Source of the DNA: Irpex lacteus | Lineage: Eukaryota > Basidiomycota > Agaricomycetes > Polyporales > Irpicaceae | Assembly (NCBI GenBank): GCA_001986395.2 | Contig: MQVO02000007.1 | Coordinates: 248,001 to 312,000, forward strand | Direction: 5' to 3' | Length of the DNA: 64,000 nt | Part shown: positions 1 through 11,200 of the stretch, one piece after another | Layout: each line of letters starts with the position of its first letter | How positions within the stretch are numbered: the first letter of the stretch is position 1 | Position numbers and translations under genes: made by a program | Notes under the pieces: model-generated | What the model saw: only the letters and a program-made list of their open reading frames with translations | What the model was told of the DNA's origin: nothing | The model's database searches: none

Positions 1-1681
1 GACAACCCAGTAATGTCAGAGGGCTTATCGATGTCTCTACTTGGGGTCAATCACCAGTTGTTTATTCGTCTTCCTTGGATGTCTAAACCCTTCTTTTTTA
101 GCCCTGTACATCTTCGATAGCTGTGCAACTTTCCCTCAGGAGGTTGACGTCATTTGGACTCGCAGATGGTCCACTACCAGTTGGATCTATTTGTCGCTGC
201 GTTATCTGTCGCTGTTGTACGTATTTGTTCCCTTATTTGCACCCAATCCTACAGGATCAGAGGTGCGTAAGCTATGTCCGGACGTGATACGTATGTGTTC
301 ATATTGCTAACCAGTATGCCCTGCAGAGGTGAGATCGCCTACTTTGCATACTTACTGGTACTTTGGAACATCTAGATACTAATTTGTATCATTCATTGGA
401 GCTGCAAAGCTCTACCTACTGTCTGCTCCATCCTTCAGGTCTTACAGTTCGTTCCTTTCGCTCGTGAGTTGTTAACTAGCTTGTAGTTTCAACTCAAAAG
501 TCTCAAAAAGTCTCATCAGTATTTTCGGCGTTACGAATATATGCTCTGTTGGGTGGGACAATCTTCCTCGCAGCGGTGGTATGTGCCCTAGACCTCGTCC
601 CGTTTGCAACAAACGTCGTGAGTGTTATGTGTTGTATCGCAGCAAAATCAATCAAATACTCACAGACACACATGATCACATCTGTGTAGTATAACTTCGC
701 CAATATGACACGATCGTGGTTGGCGGACACACGAGAGTGCATCGAATGGTCCGATCTCTCCTTTAAGATTGTGTTACGGTATGCTTCCAAATCTAGCTTT
801 CCTACACGAGGAGTAGTGCGCCTGCTGATTTTTTTCCTGATAGCTGCACGTATTTTCCATGACAACTAGCTCTGTCTAACTCGTATTCATGATGATACAA
901 TAAATAGTCACTATAAGCACACGGGTTGCAGTCATCTTGGCTGATGTGCTTGTGCTATTGGTAACCTGGTCTAAGACTGCCTGTCTTTATAAAGAAGCAC
1001 GTCGGCTTAATGTAAAAGCCCCTCTTGCAACTCTACTGTTTCGTGATGGTCAGTTTATAGCACTCTATAAGAGTCTTACCAATACTGATTACCGGCATTA
1101 CTACAGGCACACTTCAATTCCTGTGAGTTTGCATGTAACACCTCTTGACTTACTACTCAACTAACTCACGTTATAGCATATTGTTGGCCATCAACATCCT
1201 TACGCCTCTTGCCGTTAGCATTGTGAGTCTCCTTTATATTCAAAAGAAGGCTTGAGCAGAAGGGAATGACCGTGACTCAGCCATCCTTAGCCGGGCTAAA
1301 CTTTGCAACACCCTTTTTGTCTACGTCAGTATACCCGCCCGTGCACTATCCCATGACGCTTCTCTAAGTCTCATACTATGATATAGATTGCAACCACTCC
1401 TCATCTGCCGCTTCATTCTCAACTTGCGACAAGTCAAGCCCGCTGGAAACTCCTGGGTTACGGGTAGCCAGTCGGCAAGTCTTCGGTTTGCAGGCGACGT
1501 AGGGCACTTGCTAGGGGCGACCGAACTCGAAGACGAAGACAACGAATACGAAAATGAGCTCTCCGCTTTGGTTGGAGAGCTAAATGCATTAAACTCCTAT
1601 CCCGAAGCTGAAGCTCCTACAGAAACAAACCGGAGTATCATTGCCCCAGAAACGGTGAGTTGTGTTTGTGACTGGTTTTGA
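1..1681 (+). CDS. DUF6533-type seven-helix membrane protein, copy A (5' end uncertain or off the window)
   Basis: The gene is spread over several short exons. From about 103 the first readable exon carries the N-terminal signature of basidiomycete DUF6533 proteins (FPQEVDVIWTRRWST, then a hydrophobic helix). Near 500-615 an exon reads ALRIYALLGG followed by a helix. Near 935-1050 an exon reads WSKTACLYKEARRLN and ends in LATLLFRDG. A short helix exon lies at about 1170-1225. The last part begins with CRFILNLRQ and runs into an acidic tail that stops at 1681. This order matches the family: helices joined by short loops and an acidic cytoplasmic tail. Its function is unknown; such proteins are often called receptor-like without proof. 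The true start was not found; it may lie before base 1 or in a short upstream exon. It is a tail-to-tail paralog of the gene at 2590-4105. Confidence 0.6.
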
Positions 1682-2589
1682 AATGCCTACCAAATCATCT
1701 GGTAGTATATTGACAAAGCCCGATTACATTGTCAGGTTGATTGTCAGGCTTGATGAAAACCACAGGATCCTGAAAAATCGATGGGCTACGTACCTACACC
1801 CTCCTACGAGATTTCAAAGCAACTTCAAGCTGGAGTTTGCCGGCAATTTGGTAGGGATGTGACACTACTACTAGTACCACCTGCCAGTGTGTCTACGATC
1901 TGTATTTATAAATCAAGGTTGACTCGGAGACAAACAAGTATTTATTAGGGGAGATGTATGAAACAAAGACATCCAGGAACATCATATCTCCTGCTTCAAG
2001 GACTTCTGTATATCTACGCGCGCAAGTCTTCTTGTATCCGGGGCATCAGAGCTCTAGAGCATATTGGGTCCGAGTCGATCATAGATAGAACAATGAGGAC
2101 AGAGAATTCGAAAGCATACCATCAAGCTTATGCTACTATCCTATCCGTAACAAGTAGTAGGCAAGAGCGGATCAACATGTATGGGGAAAATTAAAATTTA
2201 CAACACTAGTGTATGATGAAGCCGTTCCAGGTAAAAAGGGGTATCTGATGGCAGAGAAGAAATAAGGAGAGACGAATGCTTGGCAATCGAGAACGAATCT
2301 ACACGAGGGGAGAGAGAAATGTTGGGGACGAAGTTGCAGAGCCAATATCTGCGAGTGCGTGACTGGATTGTGAGCAGAGAAAGAGAGAATGGTCCATCTG
2401 GGCTTACGATATAGTGACAGGTCTTCTTTCTCCGGAGGACCTAAGTAGCTGATAGCAAGTTTGTGGTGAGGAATAGCCTCTATGTTGTATGCTAAATACC
2501 CAAATGATGACTGAAAACATGCTCACCTGAGGACTATCTGCGACGACACAGCTATGCTCCACTAGGTCCTCTAGACGCTATTACCTCCC
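1682..2589. other. intergenic stretch between convergent DUF6533 genes
   Basis: I see no convincing gene. The open frames are short, lack family resemblance and do not join across splice signals. The stretch holds the 3' flanks of the two convergent genes. Confidence 0.5.
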
Positions 2590-4105
2590 TCAGTCCCCAG
2601 TACTCAGAGCTCCGTTTGATTGGTCATATGGATCTTCTCCGCTGGTATTGCCGACGTCCTCTAGTTCAGATGACTCGCCGAGGTTTCCGGTAATGACAGT
2701 TGAATTGAACTGCGTCGTATGCCTGCCACTGAACGTCGAGTCGTGGGCTCTGCATCTGTCGCTTGTTTGCCTCATGGACAGCATGAACCGACACATGATG
2801 ATGCTCGATAACCTATTGGGGAGAGCCACGAAGAGTCAGATGTTGAACGACGCAAAGGCCAGATTTTACGAACGGGACCAAGAAACTATCCGTGCTTGCT
2901 AATTCGTAAAGGTATGGCTGCGGAGTGTGTTAGTTCTGCCTGTGTTTTCGTACAAAAATAGGCCAAGTAGCTAACAATATTATCTTGTAAGACGCCATAG
3001 ACATTGAGAATAACCAGCCATCTGTGCGTAAAAGGTTGGTTATAAACCATTCGTGATCGCTTGAGCCAGCTTAAAAGTACCCACACGAATGCCGCGGTGC
3101 CTATTTGGAGATCACCACGAGAGAAATTTAGCATCATGATGTCACGGATCTCAAAAGTAACAACAAAGCGGCCAGCTGACCTTCACGAGTCAAGACTTCG
3201 AGCAGCGATGGCCTGGAAGTATTAATTGACCATTTTGACGCACTTCTCGTCACCTTCAACCAGGCCACTGTGAGGGCGATTGCGTCGGCGACGGCTACCG
3301 AAACACGTGAAAGTAGCGAGACTACACGAGTAGTTAATCAGCTATGCAAGTGTGAGCTACCATGTTGCACGTACATCTGTTGAGCGTTGCAAACAGATGC
3401 TAATATGAGATTCAAAGTAGGATATTTTAGGTGATGCAAGGTTGAAGAAAATGGACCTACCGGAGCAATTGTTCGGGAGAAAAGGGAGGCTTCGTGGTAC
3501 ATACTATTTCCTCGGAGGAGAAAACAACGAGCCCTTTGATGAATACTATCTAGATTTTGCAATTGTAACATCAGTATCACGAGAGATTGGATGAACGCAT
3601 AAATGATGACATACCATATTAAAACCGCAGGGGACCACTACAGCAAGACCAAAGACCACAAGAAGAAGCGTTCTTTGGCGACAACTCGACAGCGCATACG
3701 TTCTCAAGCCTGTAAACACTGGGCAAGTAGTCAGCCAATGCAACGCATAAGTCTCGGAAGATACTCACAGCCTGATGCAAATATCTGTACCAGTGTGCAG
3801 ATTTCCACTAGTCGGATGATCAGTGCACAACTGTGTACCAAGCCGTGATGCGTGAGACCTCGATGCCCTTACACTGAGTACACTTAAAAGTCACCTCTGT
3901 CGATGATACGTCAATGTCAAAACTGCGGTGGCTTCAGTACAGGTCTTACTATGTAGGTTGGAGTCGGCGCGAATTGTGAAACCAGTATGGCGAACACTGT
4001 GTATCGACTCGAAACAAAGATCCAAGTAGCCGTGGTCCACTTGGAGGACCACATACAGTCAACCTCTTCGCCTACAGTCAAGAACCAGTCATAAACATAT
4101 ACCAC
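2590..4105 (-). CDS. DUF6533-type seven-helix membrane protein, copy B
   Basis: Read on the minus strand, an exon near 4105-3930 gives VYVYDWFLTVGEEVDCMWS, the DUF6533 N-terminal signature. An upstream exon near 4150-4250 probably supplies the first residues. Near 3720-3620 an exon reads FTGLRTYALS and continues as a helix. Near 3330-3180 one reads VADAIALTVAW and ends LLEVLTREG, the same block that ends LATLLFRDG in copy A. The C-terminal exon has CRFMLSMRQ followed by a Ser/Asp/Glu-rich tail ending at 2590. Block order is the same as in copy A, but the residues are well diverged, so the duplication is old. Function is unknown. I could not fix every exon border and cannot rule out a disabling change between 3400 and 2900. 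Confidence 0.55.
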
Positions 4106-5383
4106 TGTTGAAGTCAGAAAAATTGACTAGACATAGATAAGCGCAATGCGACATACCTACAGCAGCCATGCCAAGCCACGGGCCAGTCATGCTGCGCGGA
4201 ACGCATTGGTCAGCGGCAAACCCATCGCAGCTGTATGTGAATCTCACAGTGCCTGCAATTCAGAGGCATCCATATTGTTCGGTTGAGAGTTCGACATATG
4301 TTTGTACCTTAAGCAGAGTTGACAATGAAACAGGGGTGTAGAGAGGGTGCGAGTGTCTTTGGAAGAGTATGGGCGGATTGGCCTGTGCAGCGACCACCTT
4401 TTATTCGAGTAGAATGCTGATCTAACGTAAGTTTGCGTGGTTGAGCTTGGAGTGCAGTGAAAAGTTCCTTACCGGTAGCATAGCTCTTTGTGAGATCGAG
4501 GTTGCTGCTTTAAACGTACGTCGATAGTAGCAACCGAGATGGATATAGACCCGGATCGTACAGATTAGTATGTCTGCATTCAAAAGAATCGAACCGTCAC
4601 TTCCAGAGTTGTATATTGTGTATCGGAACAGCATGCCCCGGGCTAGTTGCCAGTGAAATAGACTCGTGATACCATTCGTTGCCAGACTATGGACCAGAGT
4701 CGCTGATTGTGAGGTCTATTGAGGTTCTTGCATCTTGACGAGACAGGCAACTAACAGAGGAAAACGCATGGTCTGCGTTCTAAAGCATTCAGTCTTAACT
4801 TCTAGGTTGGTAAACGGTGCGACCGAATGACTAACTCCGAGTCAGTTGTCGACAAAAAAGAGATGTGATGCCGTTCGTTGCCAGAATTATGGAAAGAGGA
4901 TAACGAGAATCATCGATTTGGTAATCCCTTCAAATTGTGCGATGAAAGATGGCCATAGAAAGGTGCGAGCCCGAGCAGCCCTGCTCAACAGCAAGCGTAC
5001 TCCATTACCGGCCGTCCTAAGTGCCACTCCGAGCTTGACAGAGCCGAAATGTCAAGTCAGCACGATACAATTGCTATTTCAAACAGAGGAACCTCGTGCA
5101 CCACATACCTTGGACCTCGGACTGGACGGGAGATACAAATCTTGCTTTTAGGATGATTCTGTTCGTGCTCACACGGCGTTGTCATCTTAACCATGAGCGC
5201 ATCACATTTTAAAATATAGCATTAGCAGATAGGCCCGACGCCGGAAACATATTATTGGGCGCAAGGGTGTAGATACTTCATTGTGGACCGTCGAACTTGA
5301 ACTCGCCCTGGGTGTATTTGTTGAACCCCCGCATCTGGATCGCACGAACGCAGGAGCACTAGTGACATGCAGTCGGTAGGACT
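4106..5383. other. gene-poor stretch upstream of DUF6533 copy B
   Basis: The 5' end and promoter of DUF6533 copy B lie at its left end. Beyond that I see only short open frames (for example 4422-4634 minus and 4846-5151 plus) without recognisable domains. An imperfect direct repeat of about 32 bases around the core cgttgccaga occurs near 4666 and 4864. Confidence 0.4.
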
Positions 5384-5826
5384 TCATGCACGTGTACGTC
5401 TCTCGAGTTCCCAACGGGCCTTCATGAGAGCGATACCTTCATTTCGAGAGCGAACCATCGGTGGTAGAAGCATCTTTGCAGCTTCAAGTTGTGGTGGGGC
5501 GTCATTTCGGATGACCTGGACGTGTACTCTCATCAATGTTTTGGAAGACATAGAAATTGTAGGACGACTCACGGAGCCAATTGAGAGGAAGAACCCGAAC
5601 GTTGCTGCACTGCTCAGCATGTATTGTGACAGGGTTGGAAGGACACCTCGGGGACCAGCTCCGCCTCTGCGGGACAAGAGAAGTAGTGGAAGTCAGCGAG
5701 AGAATAGGTGGCAAAAGACACTTCACCGCACCTCAATATACTATACGAACCGAAGATGAATCCAATCGTGAGGCCCACACCGGTACCCATGAGCGCACCC
5801 ATCCTATCCACATCATACTTCAACAC
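5384..5826 (-). CDS. ROMO1: ROMO1/Mgr2 family mitochondrial inner-membrane protein
   Basis: Three exons on the minus strand give a protein of about 105 residues. Exon 1 starts MLKYDVDRMGALMGTG and carries the first helix (GLTIGFIFGSYSIL). Exon 2 continues GGAGPRGVLPTLSQYMLSSA and the second helix (TFGFFLSIGSV). Exon 3 begins VIRNDAPPQ and ends WELERRTRA. Two glycine-rich helices joined by a short basic loop are the hallmark of ROMO1 in animals and Mgr2 in yeast. Mgr2 is a lateral gatekeeper of the TIM23 presequence translocase; ROMO1 also affects cristae and redox signalling. Both introns (about 65 and 57 bases) have GT-AG ends and keep the frame. The C-terminal tail after the second helix is longer than the helix core alone, as in many fungal homologs. 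The gene is divergent from PEX10. Confidence 0.9.
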
Positions 5827-6112
5827 CTCATTCCGTAAAGTTTGGCCTGACGTTACTCACTTCACTGTCTCGTCGTGTCAGTGAATTTTGCATGTCAAAT
5901 TAAGAGGTCATTTTTGCTACGTACTCTTTTGCCATACTGTAGGCCCTTGAGGTTGACCGTGGTGTGCAGCAGACATTTCGTGACCGTTGGAAGTAAATCA
6001 GCGAGATGAGAGTACGAGTTCAAGCCGAACGCCTGCACCCGGCACCGGCATGCTAGCGGTGGCGTTTACGATCACGCTCAAGTGCATCCATGAACTGGCT
6101 TGACCAGAAACT

Positions 6113-7325
6113 ATGTCGGTCCCTGGGTTCCCATTTGCACAGCAGGCTGCAATAAGTGCGTATATATCTAGTTGGCTAGATGGTAGAGTGTGTGTGCTGA
6201 TTGTGTGCAGTAAGGTCGAACCAGAGGGATATATTTCATGTGTCTTCGTTACGAGAGCAGGCGGATAGTGTGCTGAGGGCTTGGTTCGGTGTGTGTCTTG
6301 ACCTCGTTATAATCGTTGACACTGACAAGTACTAGGTACTAGATGGCTTTCTAGGTGGGATAAAGAGATTGGACTTCTTGTCCAGCTTACATACTACGGC
6401 CTCACGATCGGTCAAGGTGAGTACTAACGCTCCCTGACTTGTCCAAGTCTGACCCCACCCTACAGCCACACAGACTCTCGGAGAAGAATACACAGGTATC
6501 TGGCTACACTCTACTCGAACCGACAGCGCACCCTCAAGAACCTTACGCGCCGCCCTCATCCTACTTCCTACACTACCAAGATATATACTCTCGAAATGGG
6601 GTTCCTCGCTACCCTCGGGCTCAAAGCTGGGCAATTTGTTGAAGAAATTGCCGTCGACGCTAGAGGTGTTGACGGAGATTAACCTTGCTATCTTTTATTT
6701 GCGAGGAACGTACTATCATTTGGTTAGGAGGCTCTTAGGAGCGAGATATGTAAGTTCATATCCAACTCCTCGGTATATCACATGGCTGAAACGCGGTAGG
6801 TCGCCTCAATACCTCCAAACCCCAACGCCAGACCCCCCTCATACTCCCTACTGGGTATACTACTCGGCATTCGACTCCTCTACCGTCTCCTCACCTTTAT
6901 CCGAGAGTGGAGAGTATCAAATCAACCAACACCAACCGGTGGAAAACGACATGCAGACGATTCTCATGAGACATACGTTGATGACCAGCCGGTATCTTCC
7001 ATGCTGGGGCCCTACGACCCAGACGAACAACCCGTAGTCCCCGCGGAAGAGGATGAACGCACCATATTAGACGTAACACTGATGCCTTCAAGTATACGAG
7101 CTGGCAGGAGCTGCACGCTGTGTTTGGAGGAACGAACGGCGAGTTGCGCCACTGAATGTGGGCATATGTTTTGTTGGGGCTGTATCGTAGGTTGGGGCCG
7201 AGAGAAGGTGAGTTGCGGCTTTTTCATTGAGCGTTTCTTCATTGATCAACGTTTCATAGGCCGAGTGTCCGTTATGTCGACAATCCCTGAGTATCACTAA
7301 GCTGCTGCCGATATACAATCTGTAA
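6113..7325 (+). CDS. PEX10: PEX10, peroxisomal RING-finger E3 ubiquitin ligase
   Basis: Five introns join to one frame. The start MSVPGFPFAQQAA is followed by an N-terminal block with RDIFHVSSLREQ, typical of PEX10. Then comes WLSRWDKEI, the long membrane region containing LAIFYLRGTYYHLVRRLLG, a helix reading SLLGILLGIRLLYRLLTF, a variable acidic linker, and a C-terminal C3HC4 RING (CTLCLEER, CGHMFCWGC, CPLC) ending LLPIYNL. PEX10 sits in the peroxisomal membrane with PEX2 and PEX12 and ubiquitinates the cycling receptor PEX5 for its export. The last intron (7207-7259) splits the RING just before CPLC. All zinc ligands are present, so the gene looks functional. The start is chosen because it is followed by a clean first intron; no upstream ATG fits better. 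A thiolase with a peroxisomal signal is encoded at 44.5 kb. Confidence 0.9.
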
Positions 7326-7455
7326 TTATAATATACCCGGAGTGGAATTTGCTAACGAGATTCGTATTGAGAGAAAGAGCGCACAGCAGTGAGTGATACA
7401 GGGAACGCGCGCGAGGGCACGGTTTTACAGCGACGCCACAGCCGAGGTAGTTAGC

Positions 7456-8060
7456 TCATACTACGGGTTGGATGAGCGTGATGTTGTCGCCTTTCAATAG
7501 TATACGACCTGCGGAAACAATGAGTAATGTACCATAGTTGAGAAAGTAGAACGTACCGAGTTCTCTCCTAGGCTTCGCATCCTTCACGTAGACCTCTGCT
7601 GCCTCATCCACCACAACGTTCATGAACTCGTCGAAACCCTACGCGAAGAGTAGTCAGTTCATATGTCCCATTGCGCACAGTCCAATAATAAGGTGAAGCA
7701 GTGAAGAAACACATATTCGGATACACTCTCTTGGAGGTCCTCTATCGCGACACAGTCGACGCCTTCATTGGTTCGAGATTTCAACGCCAAGGTAGGCAAA
7801 ACGAGCATAGAACACGCACAATGATTCGCCCCTCGATGCGCATCTCAATGTTGTCATAAAGCCATATGACGACCTTTGTTCTCTGTAGTTTTGAATCAAT
7901 AAAGTGTAACACCACAGGAAAACGAATAGTATACGCACCTGCTGCAGGTTCTTGAATATTACATTCTAGTTGACCAATATATTCAGTCCAGTAAAGACGC
8001 GAGAACGAACATGACACTCACGATGGGCTGAACCATCACACGCTGCTGACGACCAGACAT
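7456..8060 (-). CDS. SME1: SmE, core spliceosomal Sm protein
   Basis: The minus strand reads [13 protein letters not shown], then exons with [39 protein letters not shown] and [16 protein letters not shown] before the stop. This is the whole Sm fold: Sm1 motif with the GFDEFMN turn and Sm2 motif with LLKGDNI. Total length is about 90 residues, as expected for SmE. It forms part of the seven-membered Sm ring around U1, U2, U4 and U5 snRNA. At least four introns interrupt this tiny gene, which is usual in Agaricomycetes. It is head-to-head with the dynein gene, with only about 210 bases between the start codons. Confidence 0.92.
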
Positions 8061-8269
8061 CTTGAGCTATTTAATGTTCGAGTATTATTTCTTCAATTTG
8101 TGGAGGTCGTACGGCCTGGAGGAGAGAGAGCAGAGGGAGGAGGTGGCTGAAGGCAGAAAGAGTGAGGCGCTTGTGGCAGGCGACCAGCATGTGGCTCGGC
8201 ATAGCCCGAAAGCAGCAGAGGCTAGCGACGCGACGCGTGAGGCTGCTCTTCATCCGTCTCTTTTCAATC
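8061..8269. promoter_or_regulatory. shared divergent promoter region of SmE and dhc2
   Basis: About 209 bases separate the two start codons, so any promoter elements and 5' leaders must be packed here. I see no clear TATA box. An open frame runs through it on the plus strand (from about 8062) but is not in frame with the dynein protein and reads as leader sequence. Confidence 0.5.
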
Positions 8270-11200
8270 ATGGCGATGGAGGTATGTGTTTCTCTTTAAT
8301 AAATACTGAAATACGTAGAAGAGAATCATTGACGTGTTGTGTGCGATGAACAGGTGTTGGCACCCTCCAATTCGTCGACTGCGGCGGCAGTCACGTTTAT
8401 TACTTTCGTGCAGGACCTCAAACGCAAGACCAAGACATGGGGTCCTATGATCGAACTATGTGCCAGCGGAGAGAAGACGTTGGAGAGATTTAGATACCAG
8501 TTTCCTGACGACTGGTTGTATAGCGATCAGTTAAGAGGAGAATGGAGTGCGTACAATGAGATATTGAAGAGGAAGAATGATTCTATCCAGGAGCAGCTTG
8601 GTGCGTTAGCAAAATAATGTCAATGCTAATAGCTACTGATATACGTATGAAAAGCTGGACTGCAGCTGAAGATCGTCGCCGAGGACAAGATCGTAGAGAA
8701 CAAGATAAACGACATCATACAAGAGTGGGAGGAGAAACGTCCAGTACAAGGCAGCATACCCGCCGACACGGCCCTCCAAACCATAAACACCTTCGAAGCG
8801 CGACTGAACGGCATACAAGAGCAATACGACCTCGTGTGCCGCGCGAAAGAAGCCCTCGACCTTGAGCTCATTCGACATACCCGGTTGGAACCAGTGTTTG
8901 AAGAGTTGAAGGACTTGAAGGCGGTGTGGACGGCGTTGTCGGGAATATGGAGCCAGGTTGGGGAGCTGAGAGAGTTGTCGTGGGCGACGGTGCAGCCGAG
9001 GAAGCTGAGGCAGCAGTTGGATGGGCTGTTGACGTCGACGAAGGATATGCCCACGCGGATGAGACAGTATTCTGCCTTCGAGTATGTGCAGGAGGCACTG
9101 CGAGGACTGCTCAAGTCGAATTCACTCATATCGGAACTCAAGTCGGATGCGCTGAAGGATAGACATTGGAAACAGCTGTTCAAGTCGCTGAAGGTCGCCG
9201 ACCCGCCAAGTTTAACTTTGTATGCACTTGCTCTCTTGGATATCTGTATATCTCTGACCAGTAGACTAGGATGACTCTCGGCCACGTGTATGACCTGGAC
9301 CTGAGACGCAACGAGTCTCTCATTAAGGAAGTTATCATCCAGGCTCAAGGAGAGGTACGTTTTCAAACTACTCTTTTATGCGGTGTTCTTACAGACATTG
9401 TTAGATGGCTCTCGAAGAGTACATCAGACAAGTCAAGGAGACTTGGACGACTTACCACCTCGAGTTGGTCAACTACCAGAACAAGATTCGTTTGATCAGG
9501 TGTGTGATACATACGGCTTCTCATGATAACTTCGCTAATGTGGCAACACCAGAGGGTGGGACGACTTATTCAACAAGTGCAGCGAGAATTTGAACTCGCT
9601 TACTGCGATGAAGCTTTCGCCGTATTATAAGGGTTCGTGATTTGGGAGTACGAGCAAATACATCATTGTGCTGACAAATTCACATCTGTTCTCTAGTTTT
9701 CGAAGAAGAGGTATGTTACTGAATACATGCCAGTAGGTTCTTACTCACTGCTCCGAATAGGCTGGCTCCTGGGAAGAGAAACTGAACCGCATACACGTCC
9801 TGTTCGGTATGTCCATGCTTCCTCACAGAACATCAATCCTTACTCAATTCTTTGTTGTAGATGTATGGATTGACGTCCAACGCCAATGGGTGTACCTCGA
9901 GGGTATCTTCTCCGGTAGTGCCGACATCAAGCATCTCCTCCCCGTAGAGAGCGCCCGCTTCAACAACATCAATACCGAATTCATGGCCGTCATGAAGAAA
10001 GTCAACAAGAACCCCCACGTCATCGACGTCATGAACATCCCCGGCATCCAAAAGTCCCTCGAGCGTCTCGCCGACCTGCTCAACAAGATCCAGAAGGCCC
10101 TCGGAGAGTACCTCGAGCGCGAACGTGCCTCATTCCCTCGATTCTACTTCGTCGGTGACGAGGACCTCCTCGAGATCATCGGTAACAGCAAGGAGATTCT
10201 GCGTATTATGAAACATCTGAAGAAGATGTTTGCTGGTATCTCGACTATTCAGCTTGATGAGGAGCTTACGCAGATCAACGGTATGGCATCGAGAGAGGGC
10301 GAAGAAGTGGTGTTCAAGCGGCCTATCTTGCTCAAGGACTACCCGAAGATCAACGACTGGCTGACTCAACTGCAGGAAGAGATGCGCAAGTCGCTTGCTG
10401 AACTGCTCTGTGACGCTGTGGCTGAGCTGAGAACCATTTACGGGAAAGATATCCCACTCGTACAAGATCAGTTCATCGCATGGGTGGAGAAGTTCCCTGC
10501 CCAGCTAGTCACACTTGCTATCCAAGTTGCATGGACATCTTCAATCGAAGATGCCCTTCAGCGTTCCGAAACTCTCGACGGCCCACTCGAGACAGTCCGC
10601 CAAGGACTAGACCTCCTCGCCGACGTCGTCCTGACCGAGTTAACCCCCGTCACGCGTCGCAAATGCGAACACCTCATCACCGAGCTCGTCCACCAGCGAG
10701 ACGTCATCCGTACGCTCATCCAACAGAGAGTGACAGACAACCGTGCGTTCTCGTGGCTCTACCAGATGCGCTTTTATTTGGATCCTACGGTCGAGGACTC
10801 GGTGGAGAGACTGGCGATCCGCGTTGCGGATGCGAGCTTCCCGTATGGGTGGGAGTACCTTGGGGTGCCTGATCGCTTGGTTCAGACACCTTTGACGGAT
10901 AAGGTCTACTTGACGTTGACGCAGGCTCTTAGCAGCCAATTGGGTGGTTCTCCCTTTGGACCCGCTGGAACTGGTGAGCGCATATTCAGAAAGTTGTGCA
11001 TGTTCAGGTGCTCACACCGTTTTTTTTTTCCTCTAGGCAAGACAGAATCAGTCAAGGCTCTCGGTGTACAACTCGGTCGCTTCGTCCTTGTCTTCTGTTG
11101 CGACGAGACGTTCGACTTCCAAGCTATGGGTCGTATCTTCGTCGGTCTCTGTCAAGTCGGCGCCTGGGGTTGTTTCGACGAGTTCAATCGTCTCGAAGAG

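Noticed and set aside
8626..9366. 246-codon minus-strand ORF
   Set aside because: It lies opposite dynein linker exons that match the family; its own residues show no domain.
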